A stretch of DNA of 64,000 nt, taken from assembly GCF_002086695.1 (NCBI RefSeq), contig NZ_MVIH01000005.1:366939-430938 (forward strand). Direction: 5' to 3'. The position numbers were made by a program, and so were the translations under genes. Below the pieces are notes generated by a model, which saw only the letters and a list, made by a program, of their open reading frames with translations, made no database searches and was not told the DNA's origin. Shown piece after piece: positions 61,192 through 64,000 of this stretch (its first letter is position 1; every line of letters begins with the position of its first letter). Origin of the DNA: Mycolicibacterium rhodesiae (GTDB taxonomy: Bacteria; Actinomycetota; Actinomycetes; Mycobacteriales; Mycobacteriaceae).

Positions 61192-62216
61192 TACGGCTCG
61201 GCGCACCTTCCAGTGTGTTGGATGATCCAGGGGAAGTAGGCAGTCTGGCCCTGCAGGTCAGTGACCCGCACGGACAAGCCACACAGATACTGGTTGAGCC
61301 AGCTCCCGTATGCGCCCAGTCGCACCAGCTTTCGATAGTTGGCGGGTGCCTTCTGCAACGCGAGGTCCACGCGGGCTTTGTCCTCGTCGAGCAGTGGTGC
61401 CAGGCGGCCCAGCTGGTTGATGCTGCCGCTCAACGGTGGTCGCGCCTGGGTCAGCAGGTCCGCGAGCGAGGCCGTGCCGTTGTCCAGGGCGGAGATGGCC
61501 GCTCCGATCGGGTCTTTGTCGGCAGTCAGACTGCTGATCAGCTTCTCCAGCTTGTCGATGGTTCCCGAGAACTTCTCGCCGTCTTTACTGATCGTGGCAA
61601 CCACAGTGTTGAGGTTGTCGATCAGCTGCTGCACGGTCTTGCCGTTGTCGGCCAGCGCGGTCGTGAACGATGACGTTCGAGCGAACAGCGACTCCACGTT
61701 GCCGTCCTGACCTTGGAGGATCTGGATCAACGAGTTGGTCAGCGCATTGACGTCCTGCGGGTTCAGCCCCTGGACAACGGGTTTCAGTCCACTGAGCAGG
61801 AGGTCGAGATCCAGTGCCGGCTCGGTGCGGTCGAGCGGTATCCGGCTGCCCGGGGGCTGGACCTTCCCCGACCCCGGACTGATCAGCAGTTCCAGGTAGC
61901 GGTCGCCGACCAGGTTGAGATACCGGACGACCGCTTTGGTCCCCGACGTCAGCACGACGTCGCGGTCGGCATCGAATTTGACGACCACCTTGTTGTCGAC
62001 CTGCAGCGCGACATCACTGACAGTGCCGACCCGGACTCCGGCCACCCGAACCGAATCCCCTGATTTCAGGCGCGACGCGTCGGCGAACAAAGCTGAGTAG
62101 GTGTTCGTCATCCCGCTGCGGAACTGTCCGAAGATGGCGAACAACGCCCCGGTCAACAAGATCATGACGACACCGAAGATGCTGATCTTGACGATTGTCT
62201 TCGACAGGCCCGTCAT
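61191..62216 (-). CDS. mceB: MceB, mammalian-cell-entry family protein
   Basis: 341 aa. N-terminal transmembrane helix (about 10-32), MCE domain (TNTYSALFADASRLKSGDSVRVAGVRVGTV) about 35-120, helical region to the C-terminus with two Cys (YLCGLS, HTGRCAEP). Overlaps mceA by 4 nt. Confidence 0.93.
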   Translation of the reverse strand: MTGLSKTIVKISIFGVVMILLTGALFAIFGQFRSGMTNTYSALFADASRLKSGDSVRVAGVRVGTVSDVALQVDNKVVVKFDADRDVVLTSGTKAVVRYLNLVGDRYLELLISPGSGKVQPPGSRIPLDRTEPALDLDLLLSGLKPVVQGLNPQDVNALTNSLIQILQGQDGNVESLFARTSSFTTALADNGKTVQQLIDNLNTVVATISKDGEKFSGTIDKLEKLISSLTADKDPIGAAISALDNGTASLADLLTQARPPLSGSINQLGRLAPLLDEDKARVDLALQKAPANYRKLVRLGAYGSWLNQYLCGLSVRVTDLQGQTAYFPWIIQHTGRCAEP

Positions 62217-63490
62217 CCCGGCATGCCAATCTGTGTGGAGTTACGTGGTGGCCCGTCGAGCGGCCCGAACAGAGCCTGCTTGAGACCGTCGGAGTTGAGC
62301 AGGATCCCTTGGTTTCCGTATTGGGCCTGGTTGGCGCCGATATCGGTCACCACGTACGGGGGCCGTTGTTCAAAGCCCACTGACGGCAGGTCCGCGCACT
62401 GAGGGCCCCCCTTGGCGGCCACCTTGGGCAGGTTCGCCGGATACCGGTAGCGCTCGCGACCGAGGAAGAACGAGTCGAGCAGCATGACGCCCGGTTGGGC
62501 GGTACCTGGGCCGGTGGCCAACGGGATCATGCCTTGAAGTCCACAGGTCACTGCCGCGTTGTAGTTGTTGGTCAGGTCGAGAGTGGGGACCAGCAGATGG
62601 ACAAGGTCGGTCAACGGTTGCCGGTTCTCCGTCAGAACCTCGGTACCGATGTCGGCGAGGCCGATGGCGCTGATGAGCAGGGTGTCGAGGTTCTGTTCCT
62701 GGTCGACGATGGTGTCACTGATTCTCGTCGCGCTGCTGACGGTCTTCAGGAGGTCCGGCGAGGCGTCTGCGTAGGCATCGAATACTTCTGGAGCGATGGC
62801 GATCTCGTGGTTGATCGTGTCCAGGCTCGGGTTGATCTTGGCCAGCGCGGTGTCCAGGTCGGCCAGCGTTTGGCCGAATCTGTCGCCGCGCCCGCTCAGT
62901 GATTTCGCGATCGCGCCGAGAGTCTGATTGATCTTGACGGGATCGATCTCGGAGAGCACCGAGACCAGCTGCTGGAAGACGGTGTTGATCTCGACGGTGA
63001 CGTGTTTCCCGTCGATCACCTGCCCCGATTGCACTCGTTGCGCGGACGGGTTTGCGGGCGTGCGCAATTCGACGAACTTCGAGCCGAACACGGTCGACGA
63101 GGTGATGTCGGCGTTGACATTCGCGGGGATGATGCGCACTTTGGCGGGGTCGATCGCCAGATGCAGGGCGGCCTTGCCGTCGGGCAACGAGTCGATGGAG
63201 GCCACGGTGCCCACTTGGGCGCCGTGAAGTTTGACTCTTGCATCGGGGTTCATCACCAGGCCGGCGCGATCCGAGATCACGGTCACCGGAACGGTTTTGG
63301 TGAAGTCGCCGCGGAACAATCCGGCGGCGACCGCGACGATGACGACGATGGTGAGAACCGTCAGACTGCCGGCTACCGGGCGAGCGTAGTTGCGTACGCC
63401 GAAGCTGGCGCCGGTTCGGGCTGCCACCGGGACGGCGGCGGTTTCGGTTTCGGAGCGGTCGGCCGGACCCGGACCGAGATTGCGTGTCAC
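62213..63490 (-). CDS. mceA: MceA, mammalian-cell-entry family protein
   Basis: 425 aa from GTG 63490. Cytosolic N-terminal 35 residues, one transmembrane helix (about 40-60), MCE domain (PVTVISDRAGLVMNPDARVKLHGAQVGTVASI), helical rod, and a conserved C-terminal part with TCGLQGM and YNAAVTC. Starts 10 nt after the YrbEB stop. First MCE subunit of the operon. Confidence 0.93.
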   Translation of the reverse strand: MTRNLGPGPADRSETETAAVPVAARTGASFGVRNYARPVAGSLTVLTIVVIVAVAAGLFRGDFTKTVPVTVISDRAGLVMNPDARVKLHGAQVGTVASIDSLPDGKAALHLAIDPAKVRIIPANVNADITSSTVFGSKFVELRTPANPSAQRVQSGQVIDGKHVTVEINTVFQQLVSVLSEIDPVKINQTLGAIAKSLSGRGDRFGQTLADLDTALAKINPSLDTINHEIAIAPEVFDAYADASPDLLKTVSSATRISDTIVDQEQNLDTLLISAIGLADIGTEVLTENRQPLTDLVHLLVPTLDLTNNYNAAVTCGLQGMIPLATGPGTAQPGVMLLDSFFLGRERYRYPANLPKVAAKGGPQCADLPSVGFEQRPPYVVTDIGANQAQYGNQGILLNSDGLKQALFGPLDGPPRNSTQIGMPG

Positions 63491-63499
63491 GTCATCTCC

Positions 63500-64000
63500 C
63501 TATCCGGACAGGTTGAAGTTGCCGTTGGAGCCGTAGATGGCCAGGGATATGAGCAGGGTGACCGAGACGACGACGATCAGGGAGGTGCGCACGGCGTTGC
63601 CGACCGCGACTCCGACTCCGGAGGGTCCGCCGGTGGCGAAGTAGCCGAAGTAGGTGTGGATCAACAGGATCGTGATGGCCATCAGGATTGCTTGCAGGAA
63701 ACTCCACAACAAGTCGATGGGATTCAAGAAGGTGTTGAAGTAGTGGTCATACAAGCCCCCGGATTGGCCGAAGAGCACCACGGTGGTGAACTGGCTGGCG
63801 ACGAACGACAGGATGACCGCGATCGAGTACAGCGGGGTGATCGCGACCATGCCGGCCACGATCCGGGTGCTCACCAGGTATTCGACCGGGGGGATGCCCA
63901 TCGATTCCAGGGCGTCGATCTCTTCATTGATCCGCATCGCCCCCAACTGGGCGGTCACCCCGGCCCCGAAGGTGGCGGCCAACCCGATCCCGGCCACCAC
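63500..64000 (-). CDS. yrbEB: YrbEB, MlaE-family ABC transporter permease, partial
   Basis: 166 residues of the C-terminal part; the 5' end lies beyond base 64000. AMRINEEIDALESMGIPPVEYLVSTRI is the conserved EQ-loop motif of MlaE/YrbE permeases that couples to the ATPase, followed by three or four hydrophobic helices and the typical YGSNGNFNLSG end. With YrbEA outside the window it forms the permease of the Mce importer. Confidence 0.93.
   Translation of the reverse strand: MVAGIGLAATFGAGVTAQLGAMRINEEIDALESMGIPPVEYLVSTRIVAGMVAITPLYSIAVILSFVASQFTTVVLFGQSGGLYDHYFNTFLNPIDLLWSFLQAILMAITILLIHTYFGYFATGGPSGVGVAVGNAVRTSLIVVVSVTLLISLAIYGSNGNFNLSG

Overview
The window is high-GC, densely packed actinobacterial DNA, almost certainly a mycobacterium (Mycobacterium/Mycolicibacterium). 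Diagnostic content: a yrbE-mceABCDEF operon, a DUF222/HNH (13E12-type) endonuclease, mycofactocin-type short-chain dehydrogenases, many ATGA/GTGA start-stop overlaps, and several probable leaderless starts about 7 nt after a TANNNT -10 box. No tRNA, rRNA, CRISPR array or transposase was seen.

Layout. 0-12 kb is mixed chromosomal content: a truncated DmpA-type peptidase, an acyl-CoA thioesterase-like protein, an MFS and an EamA transporter, a MarR regulator, a sulfotransferase plus DUF1214 pair, and a minus-strand operon (degenerate cyclase, MscS-cNMP channel, L-2-hydroxyglutarate oxidase). From about 12.2 to 55 kb lies a large catabolic island for a steroid-like or terpenoid-like polycycle. 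It carries a meta-cleavage hydrolase (HsaD type), two copies of a block made of a Baeyer-Villiger monooxygenase, an HsaA-like hydroxylase, an HsaC-like extradiol dioxygenase and a KstD-like flavoprotein, and a KshB-like reductase. It also has five or more SDRs, an OYE, a third (HAPMO-type) BVMO, and a long plus-strand beta-oxidation operon (FadD, ADH, ALDH, crotonase, two acyl-CoA dehydrogenases) followed by an NTF2/SDR/esterase/PhyH-like operon. A KshA-type Rieske oxygenase, a true KstD, and IclR, TetR and PadR regulators complete it. From 55.8 kb to the end is a minus-strand mce operon (yrbEB partial, mceA-F), the likely lipid importer.

How it fits together (inference): Mce imports a lipid. 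KstD with KshA and its reductase would open ring B to a phenolic seco-product. HsaA-like and HsaC-like enzymes would hydroxylate and cleave the aromatic ring and the HsaD-like hydrolase would split the product. BVMOs, SDRs, ALDH and the CoA enzymes would process side chain or remaining rings.

The most notable signal is a 15-bp near-palindrome, consensus about TTCCGCTSAHCGGGA, that I find by eye in eleven intergenic regions of the island. It is present at nearly every promoter of the catabolic genes, suggesting one dedicated, unassigned regulator. A 196-bp tract with a single mismatch between the two diverged hsaA-like copies suggests gene conversion.
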